DNA of 64,000 bases from Neurospora tetrasperma FGSC 2508 (Eukaryota; Ascomycota; Sordariomycetes; Sordariales; Sordariaceae): positions 3,125,896 through 3,189,895 of the forward strand of contig NW_009799103.1 in the NCBI RefSeq assembly GCF_000213175.1. The letters are read 5' to 3'. The translations under genes and the position numbers were made by a program. Under the pieces are notes generated by a model. That model did not search any database, was not told where the DNA came from, and was given only the letters and a program-made list of their open reading frames with translations. Shown in pieces: positions 12,536-24,134 of this stretch (position 1 is the stretch's first letter; each line of letters opens with the position of its first letter).

Positions 12536-13265
12536 ATGTTCTCCCCTCTCTTCCTTACTACTGCTCTCCTCCTCGCCAGCCTCACCACTCTAACCACCTC
12601 CTCCCCCTTGCCCCAAAACACTCCTCCACCCATAACATCCTCCATCCCCACCCCAACGACCTTACAACCCGGCGCCTACTGGATCCGCGCCGTCGTCCCG
12701 CCCAACTACCACAAATACCTCCAAACCAAACCCGCCAACCTTCCCGGCCCCGCCATTCTCGACTCCCACACCACAGCAGGCCAATTCAATATTGTCGACG
12801 GGCAGCTAGTCAACAAAGTGTCCAGTCCGCCTCTATACCTGTGGGTGGAGGAACCGCCGACCAACTCATCGCCGCCAAGGACGCTGGCAACGTGGTTCAA
12901 TACCACTAGAAACCCCTTTGGTACGTTTGCGTGGCAGGGGGACACGCTGACGTGGAGTGTACCGAGCATCAAGAGGCAGAATGTGGCGGCTTGGTTGGTG
13001 TGTAGTAAAAAGGATCAGGGGGCGCTGTTTGTGAATACGGGGGCTTATGGGTATCAGACGCCGAGCGGGTGTGCGGATCAGACGGTAGGTTTTTTTTTCC
13101 TCCTTCTTTTCTTTTGTTTCTTGATTTTTTATACTTATTTAGTTCTTTTTGACCCTGATATTCTCTCAATCGGTGATGGTAATGGTGGTAGTGTGAGACG
13201 CGAGTGGGCTGGGCTAACAGATGGAATAGATGCACTATTATAACGACAAGATTGCAAACAACTAG
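12536..13265 (+). CDS. Small secreted protein, weakly PhiA-like
   Basis: Two exons, 12536-13084 and 13230-13265, give 194 aa. The second exon encodes only 12 codons and is reached with the AATAG acceptor at 13225-13229; the alternative CTAACAG acceptor ten bases upstream would end the protein after two codons. Residues 1-22 form a signal peptide (leucine-rich, ending SSP-type), followed by a Pro/Thr-rich stretch and a compact domain with NTTRNPFGTFAWQG, WLVCS and GCADQT. Only two cysteines are present in the mature part, probably a disulfide pair. The ending pattern of a WLVC-like strand followed by a GC near the C-terminus recalls fungal PhiA-type cell-wall proteins, but the resemblance is weak. 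The gene is convergent with the transporter, 278 bp away. Function is unknown; secretion is well supported. Confidence 0.75.
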
Positions 13266-13543
13266 CAGAGGACATAGGAATAAAAGGACTTGTGGATGGG
13301 GGGCGGGAGATGGACGCCATTATGAGACTTCTGGAAGCAAATGTATGCGTAGTAAAGCAAGGAAGTCACTGATCAACAATAAACGAGTTAATGACAAAAC
13401 ACTGGTGGATTTATGCTCAATAATCATAATTCTGCTCCGGGTATCTTGCTAACTAACAAAAAACTAACCGCACTGACACTTGTTCTCCCCACCTCACTCT
13501 CAAACACTTCCTCATCACCGCACCTCGCAGACTCCTTCACACT

Positions 13544-15283
13544 CTAAACCTTCTCATGCTCATGCACTTCAATCTCGTGCTCCACCGTCTTCCTCGCCTT
13601 GACAGCCTCAATCTCCGCCGTAAGTCTCGACTCGCCCTTCTTCGTCTTCCACGGCTTAGGACCCTGATCACCAAACAGAATCTCAATCTCCTCCAGCGTC
13701 TTACCGCACGTCTCCGGGTAAAACAGCCAGAACCAGACCGCCGCCGTGACGCAAAGCACCCCGAAAATGATAAACAGCTTCCACGTAATATTGACAAACG
13801 CCGGCGGCGTGAACATGCCCAGCGCAAAGTTGAACACCCAATTGGACATGGCAGCCATGGACATACCCGTAGCGCGAGTGCCCAACGACCAGACCTCGGC
13901 GGCGTAGATCCAGCAGACGGGAGCGAGCGTCAAGGCGTAGACGACAATGAGCAGGTACGAGAACAGGATGACCGTGTTAGCGGGCGCGCCCTTGTGCACG
14001 CTAATGACAATGTTGGCGTTGCCGCCGACTCCCTCCGGAACGTTGTCGTGGTGCGCGCCCATGACGCCGCCGACGACAAAGTGGCAGAAAGCCATTCCCA
14101 AGGCGCCGTAAACCAAAAGGGTGCGACGGCCGGTCTTGTCGATGAAGAGCCACATGACGCCGGTGAAGATGATGAAAACGGCGTATTGGATGCCCGAGGT
14201 CACCATGGCGACGTTGCCTGTGAGTCCAGCCATTTGGGCGATGTAGGTTAGGTAGTAGACGATTACGTTGGCGCCAGCGAGTTGCTGTTGAGAGGGGATG
14301 TTAGTGAACTGGTTGGTGACGACGGTGGGACGGGAGATAAGGGAAACAAGAGAACGTACCTGCCAAGCCTGTACAGTCATACCAGCCATAGTGCGCTTCC
14401 ACATGCCGTTCTTGACGAACTTCCTCCATCCCTTACCGGCCTCACGCTCGGCGTTCATAACGGTGACAATCTCCTCCCACTCGGCAACGACTCTCGGGTC
14501 ATCAACGTTACCATCAGCCTGGATGTTAGCCAGGACAGCAATGGCCTCCTGGTCCCTACCGACCTTGGCCAGCCATCTGGGTGACCTAGGCAAGAAGGGA
14601 AGACCAATCATGAGGAAGAAGCAAGGGATAAACTGGATGCCCCAAGCGGTCCGGAACGAAGCAGTGCCCTCGATCGACGCACAGCCGTAGCCGATAAAGT
14701 ACATGATCAAGATACCGAACTCGATGGCGAGTTGCTGGATGATGACCAGGGAACCACGCTTCTCTGCCTTGGCAATCTCGGCAAGGTAGACGGGGACCTG
14801 GGAGGAAGTGATGCCGACGGTAAAGCCGTTGAGCACACGGCCGGCGATGAGCTGGCCATAGTTCTTGCAGGCAACCTGGACGGAGGTACCAATGAGCCAG
14901 AAGAAGCAGGCGAAAAAGATGGAGTCACGACGACCGATCTTGTCGGAAAGAGGACCGGCGATGGCGGAACCGACGACGGAGCCAGCGGCAAGGGCAGAGC
15001 CGATGGCTCCTTGGATGATACCATGGGGGTTGTTGAAGTAGGTGAGGTATTGGTCGGTTACGACGATGGCGGACATGGAAGAGATATCAAAGCCGAAGCT
15101 GGAGTATCAAGAGTGGTCAGCATCCATCTAGTCATTTCTTCCTTTGTTTTCTTGTGTGTAACCAGACAGCCCAGTTGGGTAGAAGAAAGATTGGGATAAA
15201 ACTTACAGTGCACCACCCAAGGTGGCAATGATAGCCACAAGGTGGACATTGTAGATTGTCGGTAGCTTAAGCCCGAGCCCCAT
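13544..15283 (-). CDS. MFS sugar porter, probable high-affinity glucose/hexose transporter
   Basis: Three exons on the - strand (15283-15207, 15098-14360, 14284-13544) encode 518 aa, normal for the family. The first exon, starting at the CAT at 15281-15283, supplies MGLGLKLPTIYNVHLVAIIATLGGAL and joins in frame to FGFDISSMSA, a string typical of fungal high-affinity hexose carriers of the Hgt1/RGT type. Sugar-porter landmarks follow: GPLSDKIGRRDS (loop 2-3), PRSPRWLAK after helix 6, the QQLAGAN sugar-binding stretch in helix 7, DKTGRRTLLVYG (loop 8-9), and the ending FYPETCGKTLEEIE. About twelve membrane segments can be seen. The last intron (14285-14359) is 75 nt with no stop in frame, so unspliced message would add 25 residues between helices 6 and 7. 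The substrate is inferred from the family only. Confidence 0.93.
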
Positions 15284-18239
15284 CTTGACTGTTTGCCGCA
15301 GCAGTTGCGCTGACTACGGATATCTCGAGGAGTTGAAGAGAAACAAAGCCTGGAACAGAGACGCTGGTCTCTTCCATCCTCCGAGAGAAATGGGAGTCCC
15401 CCTTATACATATGTTTTCCCCGAGACAGAGCCAGCAAATCCTCATCCCAGGAGGACCGTCAGCCTGGAATCGTTTTCATGTTGCATCACTCGCGCGAAGG
15501 ATGCAAGCATCCCCGGAAGGGGGTTGAGTTTGGCCTGCAATGGAACCGGGGAAGTGGGGTCCATGCTGTGTTCTGGCGTTGGTAGGGCCGAGAAGATATT
15601 GGTTCGATTGGACCGAAGGAAGGGAGCAAGTAGTACGGCGGCGGTAAAAGGCAGTGGAAAGGTTGTGTGAGACTGTAAGACAAGCCAAGGCGGCTGGTCG
15701 CCGGTCACTGTCGTTGTGAGAGACAGAAGAGGAAGTTGGATGTTCCTCCAATCAAGGGCATGTGAGTCCAAGCCATCCTGCCTTCGAGCATGGTTAGCCG
15801 ACCGGAAGCAGGGCCGCAAGACGAAAATTGCGGGGTGCGGGGATGCGGGGATGCGGAGACGGTCCGGGGCCATGATAGGTGCGCTTGTAGGCTTTCGTCT
15901 CTTTCTCCAACTTCAAATGTGAAAGCGACGGGTTGGGGGACATGTCATCCAAGAGTCGAGTCGTTTCGGCAGTTCGCCGTGCTGATCAGAGAAAGGGGCG
16001 GCGGGAGCACAAGGGACTGATCAGGACTCTAATAAACTGAAAAGCGTAACCACGGGAGAACCACGCTCAAAGAAGTTAGCCAAGACCGACGATGACCAAC
16101 ACCAACGGCTTTATCCCTTTGAATACGTTACACCCGTCTTACTGGTGGACACCGCCTCCGCCAAACCCCGGATTTTACCCCACGATACTCATGACCCCAT
16201 TCCATCCCTTCGGATGATACCTACTGGAGTACGGAGGTGAACCGGGACAAGTTTTCGAAAACCTTAGAAGTCGTATTGTCGTGGCTATGAAGTATGACCA
16301 TCGGGGTTACTCGTCCTGAGCGGGATATGTTGACAACTGTGCTAGTCCTGGTTCAATCGTGTGGTGACTGGTCCTATCGAAGGCGGGAAGCGGCCAAAGA
16401 GAGGCTCTGGTGTAGATTGTTATGCATGACTAGCGACGGCCAAGGTCCGTGGGTCATATAATTGATTGATTGGAACGGCTCAACGTATTTGACATCCAGA
16501 TATCGGGAAATAAGGTACCGAATCAAACATTTAGATGTCTGATTGGTTGAGCCCAAGTTCCAACAGTAAGCCCCTCTGCGATGAATGTCTACTGTATAAC
16601 ATATCGAACGCAAGTACGTACTGATCGATATCATAGATTCCCGGCGGATTTGTTTATGGGGACCTCGGGATGTTCTTGGATGTCGGTTGACGACCTTTGT
16701 GTGTTTTTTCCTGAACACCAAGGCCTAACTAACAATTGGCTGGGGTCATTGCTTTCCAAGGAGTTTTGGCACAAAACAAAGCATTCCCCTTCTTTGTCTG
16801 CGGCCTCAAGAGTCATGCAGATCGTTTCGGCCGAAACCAAGCTATCACACAGCCAGCACTAGACTGCGACCATCACAATCATGGTCCAAACGCCTTTCCC
16901 GAAAGCGGATGCGGCAAAGTCTCTCCCATGCGATTGGGGGTCCCGACTACTGTCTCAATTTTTTCCCAACGCAGAATGTAGTTCTTAGTGCAGGCTCTTC
17001 GTCTTTTTATTAACAAAAGAACGTGAGCCAGAAATACGTTGGTCATCGCCAAACTGAGCCGGCATCCGATACTGTCGGATGGATAATCACTCACTTGGAG
17101 CTTCCAGATCTCCGGCGGCTGTAGCATGGCATGGCATGGCATAGCATCGCGAGGTTGATGCGTAACTAGGTACTCCGATTTCATACGTGATGGATTGACG
17201 GGAATCTGTTGAAAGGGTCCATCTGCCATGCGTTACTCAAGCAGGCCTGGTGTAAAGTAGATGTCGTAACTGCCTAGCCGTGTGTATGCCTCCGAGGTTG
17301 CTGTATCACGGCCCGAGATATAAAGGGGGTACGATACCCTTCATCTATGGCACTGCGCAAGGGCTTTCCAGTCGCGCCAGGACCTGGGAAAAGTAGCACA
17401 ATTGTATGTTCCACTTGATATGATCCTACAGTGTTTCCCAAGCACATGGTGGTAGTTGGTGCACAGGAAGTCAGGGACACATCACTGATCTTGGATACCC
17501 GGGATGAGACCCAATCAAGTCACACCCCGAGGGCCCAACCGCTTGGTGTTGACATATATGCAGGGTCATGTATCATGGCACAGTGAACTGGTGTCCTGGC
17601 CGTGTGTCAGAGTAATTGTGCCTATTGTAGCTCGAAGCCGACCAGGAGACAAGAGAAGATGTGCTGACGGAGGAGCGGTGTCAGTGACACTGTTGGGTGG
17701 CGATTGCGTGGGATTAGGGTTATAAGGAGGGGATGACACCAGTGGTGTTGATCTGCCCGAGTTGGCCCAAGCAAACAGTCAGATCGAAGCCTGAATGGAT
17801 TGTCATGGTAGACAATTGAGCAGACGGAGAAACTAGACTCTACAGTGATCAACTTGTGAAGATGAGGCAATCGCACCATGGGTGCGCATTCCGATGGAAG
17901 CGCTACGAGAGTTGAAGAAATAAGAATAGGTGCTCGAAGCGACCGTTGTTTAGGTGAATGATCAATTTGATACTCCCACCGGCAGGTGTATAAACATGGA
18001 GGGTGGCGAATCAGTGCGGTAAGAAGACGATGAGACTGCAGGTGTGCGCGTAAGTGAAGTCGAGGGACACCCTGTCGGAAATAATAAAGATGTGATTAAA
18101 ACTTTTAAGGGAGAGCGAGGTGACGATTATGTTTGTGTCAGGAACAAAGAGCGCGACGCACAGCTTGGATCGCGCTGAAATTTGACAGAAGATAATGTGA
18201 ACAAAGAAAGTAAACGTGGCCTGGAAAATTGAGAATGGA
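15284..18239. other. 3-kb intergenic region upstream of the transporter, bordering the AT-rich island
   Basis: The first kilobase is the promoter side of the transporter. Beyond it there are only short open frames with no domain. A (ATGGC)3 direct repeat lies near 17125. GC content falls gradually from about 17.9 kb toward the island. Confidence 0.5.
15412..15417 (-). promoter_or_regulatory. TATA-like element of the transporter gene
   Basis: TATAAG on the - strand, about 130 bp upstream of the transporter start codon, at a plausible distance for a core promoter. Assigned by position and sequence only. Confidence 0.35.
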
Positions 18240-18740
18240 TGACATGGAAGATATGAAAACTGAAGAATTTAATTATTATTATTTAGATACCTGATATATC
18301 TTGTTACTTAAGAAGAACTTGAGATAAAATGAAAGTATTTAAGTTCAACTACTATTAAAGAGAACCTCTATTCGCACGGGGATCCACTTTTGCTTTTCTA
18401 AATATAACTTGGTCAGACCTTGCTGTATGAGGCTGGGGGTGGCACCAAATTACTCATTGATTTTTTGCGGATTTCTGGGTTTAGGTTTTAGTTTCATAGC
18501 CCGAGATATAACCTATATCTTACTTTTCTAGATTTTTGTATTAAAAATTCTTTTTATTATTTTTAATAATATACCTTCTTTCTCTTGTATTTTCTTGAGT
18601 TATTAAACACCTACAGCTCTTGAACAGGCTATAGTAAATAGAGTAAAAAATGAGAAAAAATATAATATACTTTACTACCCTCCACTAGAACTTTGAAGGT
18701 ATAAAAAAACATAGTCAAGTTTCACTTTTTTCCCCCCGTG

Positions 18741-19125
18741 TGCTACGAACTAACAAGCGAGGACACGGGCCAACCAAGCCACCGGTGCACGACAGCCACG
18801 TAAAGGCTGGGCCAGTATAACCATAACAGGGACAAGAGCCCAGGGGCAGACGCAGGCTCACCTTCGAGCCAGGCTCACGAGTCGAGCCCGGACAGTGAGC
18901 TAAGCCCAACGACGGGAACCACAGTTCACAATACAATATAAAGGGACGACTAGAGAACTCAAATTGTCAGATAGTTCGACAGTAGTCAATACAATTTGAT
19001 TATTATCATTTGAGACTAGTATTACGAGCATACTTATTGTAAACCCTTTGGCTTTACCGAACAACTCTAATAGTTCTTTACCTTCAGCTATCTTACTTAA
19101 GCAGATCTGTAACCCGTTCGTCATA
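18741..19125 (-). mobile_element. LTR copy B, inverted relative to copy A (fossil)
   Basis: About 385 bp whose reverse complement matches 19364-19762. Both begin near ...GACGAACGG, share a colinear first half (ending around a CGTCCCTTTATA string) and a GGTTGGCCCGTGT string near the end, and both end in GTTCGTAxCA. Ends are of the TG...CA type seen in LTRs. No matching short direct repeat flanks this copy. It is broken and diverged from copy A, mostly in its second half. Superfamily is not determinable from the LTR alone. Confidence 0.7.
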
Positions 19126-19363
19126 GGAAGGTTACTAGAAACTATAATAATTTGAGTATTTTTCTTTTATTTTAAATTTTATCTATTATTTCCTTATTAT
19201 ATATTTTTATAAACAATTATATTTCCAATATTTTCTATTAGAATTTCTAGAGTTGTACTTAAAAATTTATTTAAGTAAGGTAAATCTATTATTAGTAGTA
19301 TATAGAATAATATATTATATATTATTTATAATTTCAATTAAATATTTTTTCATCCTAATTAGA

Positions 19364-19762
19364 TGTGACGAACGGCAGTCTGATCTGCCTAAATGAGATA
19401 GCTAAAGGTAAGAACTATTAGAGTCGTTCGGTGAAGCTAAAGGGTTTACAACAAGTACGCTCGTAATACTAGTCTCAATGATGATAATTAAGTTGTATTG
19501 ACTACTGTCGAACTATCTGACAATCTGAGTTCTCCAGTCGTCCCTTTATACTTCCCGTATCGTTCATTCTATAGCTGGCTCACTTGTATTATCATGATGC
19601 TGGCTCACTCCGTGAGCCCGGCGTTGGCTCACCATCGTGAGCCCTGTCTCCGACGCCTTTCTTGACCCTGCCCTGGCCCGTGGTTACACGAGCTAGCCTT
19701 TCTGGGTTGCTTGTGCTACCGATGGTCTGGTTGGCCCGTGTGCTTGCCTTAAGTTCGTAACA
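19364..19762 (+). mobile_element. Solo LTR, copy A, with 5-bp target-site duplication (fossil)
   Basis: A 399-bp unit with imperfect terminal inverted repeats TGTGACGAAC...GTTCGTAACA. It is flanked directly by TTAGA on both sides (19359-19363 and 19763-19767), a perfect 5-bp target-site duplication of the kind LTR-retrotransposon integrase makes. No internal coding part lies between flank and flank, so this reads as a solo LTR left by LTR-LTR recombination. It is less AT-rich than its surroundings, notably in 19560-19762. Confidence 0.78.
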
Positions 19763-19767
19763 TTAGA

Positions 19768-22376
19768 TAAGTACGTACGGTTATATAAAGGTAGTAGTAT
19801 TTACAATTATATATAGCAAACGGCCCCGGTAGGTAAGTATTAGTAAAGGAAGAGTTTTAGTACGTATATATATAATTTTTGAAAGAGTTAGAGATATTTA
19901 GTTACTTTTAGACTCTCTTTTTTACTTTAATAACCTTACTATATTCTACCTTATCCTTATATTATTTAATTCTACTATAATCTCCGTTATATAATAATTT
20001 TATTAAATTAATTGCTATTTATTACTTTCTTTATTCTACTTTTGTTAAATTACGCTTACTATATAACAATATAACCAATATTAATATAGAGTCCCCGCCG
20101 CTTATTAATAATTTAACTATAATTTTCAACAATTAGATTAATAGCTTTAATTATAATAGTAGTTTATATAATCTTATTATAGACTGGTAATTCGCTCTAT
20201 AATTTTTAGAATACCATCCTTAGTTCGGCGCGTTGGCTAATATAGTAAAATATTTTTGCCGTTATATAATTAACAGAGTTATTAATAAGATTATTAGTTT
20301 AGGAGATAATAGTATATATATTGTACTTCTTAATTTTGTAGCCAATTTTATTGAATAGATAAATACAATTTAATTGAGATAGTTCTTTAATTACATTCGT
20401 TATAAATATATCATTAATTCGAATAATAATTTTGGTTAAAATTATAATATTTATAACCCGTTTGACCGTTTTCCTTCTAAATCTTTCTAATTTATTTAAA
20501 GCGTTCTTATTTATAACCCTAAGAAGGCGGATGACGGAAGACGTCTAATGCTAATTATAATTATTAATTATTTTTTTATATAATATAAAAATAAATTGTA
20601 TTTTGTACTTTATAGTACTATTAAACGTACGGGCGAATTAATTAATATAAATTTAGTAATTTTATATACTATGAATAGCAATTTTATTCACTTTACGTCC
20701 GTACTTTCATTAATTATACTCCCGAAGGACTTAATTCCTAGTAGTGGTAATAGAACTTAATAGGAGTAGGACTTTAATACTATTATTGGATTTTATAATA
20801 CTAAAATTTAGAAGTTGTATATTGGAGGAACGTTTAATTTAATTCCTATTATTAGTATTAAATATAGCAATATATCTTTTGGAAAAGAATATATAAAGCA
20901 GTTAATTATTATTAATTAACGCTTTTATAATTATTTATAGATTTTCCGCTACGATATATATTCTAACAATTGTATTATTAAAAGTAGCGATATTAATTTT
21001 ATTAATATTTAGGAATACTAAGAAATTATTTAATTAATTAATAAAGTTCGTAAAGCTTTATAGCTACCGATTAAGATTATTCTTATTTCAATTTGTACTA
21101 AAATTCCAATTACTAAAGTAATTCCAAGAAAAGTATATAAAGCTCCAACCTGGATTATATAATTGCGTTCGGTTATTATTAGCGAAAATTGTAATAAAGG
21201 AAAAGTATATCCGATTTTCGCTAGTACCCTCACTAATTACAATTAGGATTACGTTAATTTTAGTATTAAAGTCAATAAAGAGTACGCATTGAGATTAAAA
21301 GAACTATTAAAGCGTATATAGAGAGTAAAGAAGAGTATAAGTATTAATTTACTAGCTGTTGCTTTTTCTTATAAAGTAAATTCATTTATAATATTAAAGC
21401 TACTCTTAATTTAGCCTTTAATAAGAGAAGTTAAGGAAATATTAATTTTACTAACTGTATTTCTTTGAAAGCGATTTTACTAGCTATTTAATATTCTAAT
21501 TATAATACTAGCCTCCTCGAGTAAATTAGCAGTCTATTAGGAAGATTAGGCTACCTTTATTATACCTAAATAGCGCCCACTAAATTAGTTTTAAATAAAT
21601 TTCTAGTAATTGAAAAAAAATTAATTATATTACTAAAGTTAGTAGGGAACCTATTATACTTATTGATTTTATTTCTTATAAAGAGATTAAAAATATATTA
21701 AAATATACTTCTAATATATAATTTATAGTCTTAAAGGCATTAAATAAGTATTAGAGGTAAGTTATATAGAAGATGTAGATAGAATTAAGAATTCTCCATA
21801 CTAAACTTAGAAAAACATAAGAGCTTTGTATTAAACGTTTCCTTCCAACTTTATTTGTTAGTAGGAATTATATACTTAATACTATCCTCAATATTACTAA
21901 TCTTTATAGCGTTTACTCCGGTAATCTTTTACTACTATATATACCCAATTTAACTAGTTTATTTAATAAACTCTACCCTATAATAACCTATTCGGGTTTT
22001 CGCTTTAGTTCTTTACTTACTACCTACTCCCCTTACTATAGTTACCTCCCAAATACTTAGGAATAGGAGAATTCTCTATTAGGACGTAAGCGTTTTTATT
22101 AAAATATATATTATATAAATAAGAATAAAGAGATAAATAATGAAGAATTTAATAAATATTTAATATGTTATAATTATAACTACTAAAGGATCATTATTAA
22201 GTTATTAAATTGGGTACTCTATTTGGAGGGTTGTACGTTTATATATTTAACGGTTAACTTGGATATAAATTACTAAAGAAAGATTCCAATAAATAATAGG
22301 ATCTTTTATTTATATAATTAGATTTAATAATATTACGTAAATAACAAGTACTCTTCTTCTTTTATCGAGGGGGAGA
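19768..22376 (+). mobile_element. Eroded interior of an LTR retrotransposon (fossil)
   Basis: About 2.6 kb of RIP-saturated DNA ending in a purine-rich tract (GAGGGGGAGA, about 22366-22375) directly followed by TGTTATAGGGC, the usual arrangement of a polypurine tract next to the start of a 3' LTR. This suggests a + strand orientation. The coding capacity is gone and the superfamily (Ty1/copia or Ty3/gypsy) cannot be read with confidence. I did not find a matching 5' LTR in the window, so the element is also truncated or rearranged on that side. Confidence 0.45.
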
Positions 22377-22726
22377 TGTTATAGGGCATTTTTAGTAGAT
22401 ACTTAAATACTCTATTTTATTATAGTAGCTATTTATTAGAGCGTATAGTCCATTATATAAGAATATTCATTCTATTAACCTTTATTAAGGTTAATGGATT
22501 ATTAATCAATATTATACTAACCTAACGTCCATCTTACTTATACTTAGTAAAGTCGTATGCGAGGTCTTAGGTTAAGGCTTGCGATAGTTTCTATTTTCAA
22601 CTTCCTTTAATAAGACTATCGTTAATCGTTACGTACTATTACTCTATCTAGCAACCAATTGCTTACTCTATTATTCTCTATTGTAATCAATTATAAAGTA
22701 CATCTTCGCATGACAATTTATTAATG
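22377..22726 (+). mobile_element. Possible 3' LTR of the eroded element (fossil)
   Basis: Starts with TGTTATAGGGC right after the polypurine-like tract. The right end is uncertain; a GCATGACA string near 22719-22726 is one candidate border, beyond which the DNA becomes almost pure AATTAATT-type sequence. No second copy in the window confirms the limits. Confidence 0.3.
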
Positions 22727-23335
22727 AATTAATTTAACTACTTAATTAATAGACTTAATTAATATAGTTGATAAAATATTTTAATCAAGTATTGAATTAA
22801 TAAACATAATTAATCTAGCTAATATATTAATTGAATTAATTATCGAAATTATAAACTTGATTATTCTAGTTGATAAAATAATCTAGTTAATTAAATTAAA
22901 GAAGTTGATAATAAGAACTTTAGTTAAATTAAATCTTATTAAGCTAATTTTATTAGAAGTCTTTCTACTTGTTTACATAAATAAATAAACCGTAATCTAT
23001 ACTAAAGAAGTTGAATAATAAGGGTATATTAATTAAATTAGAAGTAATTAATTTATATAATTATATCTATAAATATGGTTAATTAAATAAGCAAGATGGA
23101 TTAAACTTATTAAAGTTATTCAATTAAATAGATTGAATTATAATTGAAGTAATTATTTAAACAATTAAATTTATTAAGTTATTTAATAAAGTAAATTGAT
23201 TTAATTAATTAAAATAGAAATTAAACACTTTTTAATCAATTCAATACTTAATTTAAAACATTTAATGCAACGTTACATTACTCCTTAGCTAAACAAGCTA
23301 GAAAATATATTTTGGTACAACGTTACATTACCCAC

Positions 23336-24134
23336 TTTTTCCAAGTATAAGTTACTGACCAATCCCGCATCTTACGCCCATTATTCTATCCCTTTTCTTC
23401 TTTCATTCATCCCATCTCATTCTACAACTCCGATTGCATCCTTTGTTACACCTCCCGTCACATCCTACCTTTTATCAAACCCCTCTCGTCGCGCCAGTTA
23501 CACAATCATCGCAGCACACTCCTCTCTACCCATCCAAGTTCATTTACGCACCACATTGCATACATCAGTACTGGAGAATCATCACTCACACTTGCACGAC
23601 TGACGTCTGCATTCAGAACCGTTAGATGCACATGCACATTGATGTATAGCATCGCTTCTACATGACAAGGACATGAGAAGCTACCACAAAGGTCAGATAA
23701 AATATTGACCATTTTAACTGTGAAATCGTCGAGCGTTTCCTGTCGACTTGAAGGTGTCTGCCATTTGATAGCATACTCGGAAGTAGGAGCGCAAACATCG
23801 AACAGAAGAGTTTATATATACAACGAGTACACTCGAGACCTACAATTTATCCACAACACTTAAAACTCAATTGCTCAACTACATACGCAACCCGTCGCTT
23901 GACGAGTGACGATATATACTATTCCATCGCATCAATTCATCACAACAAGAGGACTGATTGTTCACGCGTTGCGGTGCTGCCTGTTGCCGAGACGACGTTG
24001 ATTCATCCCACGGGTACTGCAACTTCAGTGCGGCACTCTAATCGCTCTTGCACTTACAATTGAAACTGCGACTTTAAACACGCAGCATCCCACTACAAAC
24101 TATAAAACCCCTTCCAAAAAAAAGAAGAAAAAAA
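23336..24134. other. Flank between the RIP island and the SRA gene
   Basis: Composition returns abruptly to C/A-rich unique DNA. No gene is supported; the last few hundred bases are likely promoter and leader of the SRA-domain gene (TATATATA-like string near 23813-23820). Confidence 0.5.

Larger units (their letters stand above)
18240..23335. repeat. AT-saturated RIP island (relic retroelement block)
   Basis: About 5.1 kb of extremely AT-rich, TpA-rich DNA with no usable reading frame, sharply different from the GC-balanced flanks. This is the signature left by repeat-induced point mutation, in which C-to-T changes hit duplicated DNA in the sexual cycle of Neurospora. Such blocks are usually the sites of cytosine methylation and H3K9me3. 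Two less eroded islands inside it (about 18741-18960 and 19560-19762) belong to LTR copies. The remainder looks like the interior of an LTR element plus unclassifiable AT-rich DNA (22.7-23.3 kb). Breaks are too many to count; the element is an old fossil. Confidence 0.88.

Noticed and set aside
13221-13229. Alternative acceptor after CTAACAG for the secreted protein at 12.5 kb
   Set aside because: It would add only two codons before a stop, whereas the next AATAG acceptor gives a 12-codon ending; the downstream acceptor was preferred.
15442-15873. 143-codon - strand frame upstream of the hexose transporter
   Set aside because: Lies in the transporter's promoter/leader side and has no features; the transporter has its own well-defined first exon.
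18736-19130. Target-site duplication around LTR copy B
   Set aside because: The 5-bp flanks (CCGTG and GGAAG) do not match, so no duplication can be claimed.
21030-21233. Open frame inside the AT-rich island
   Set aside because: Chance frame in RIP-eroded DNA; hydrophobic translation reflects AT composition.
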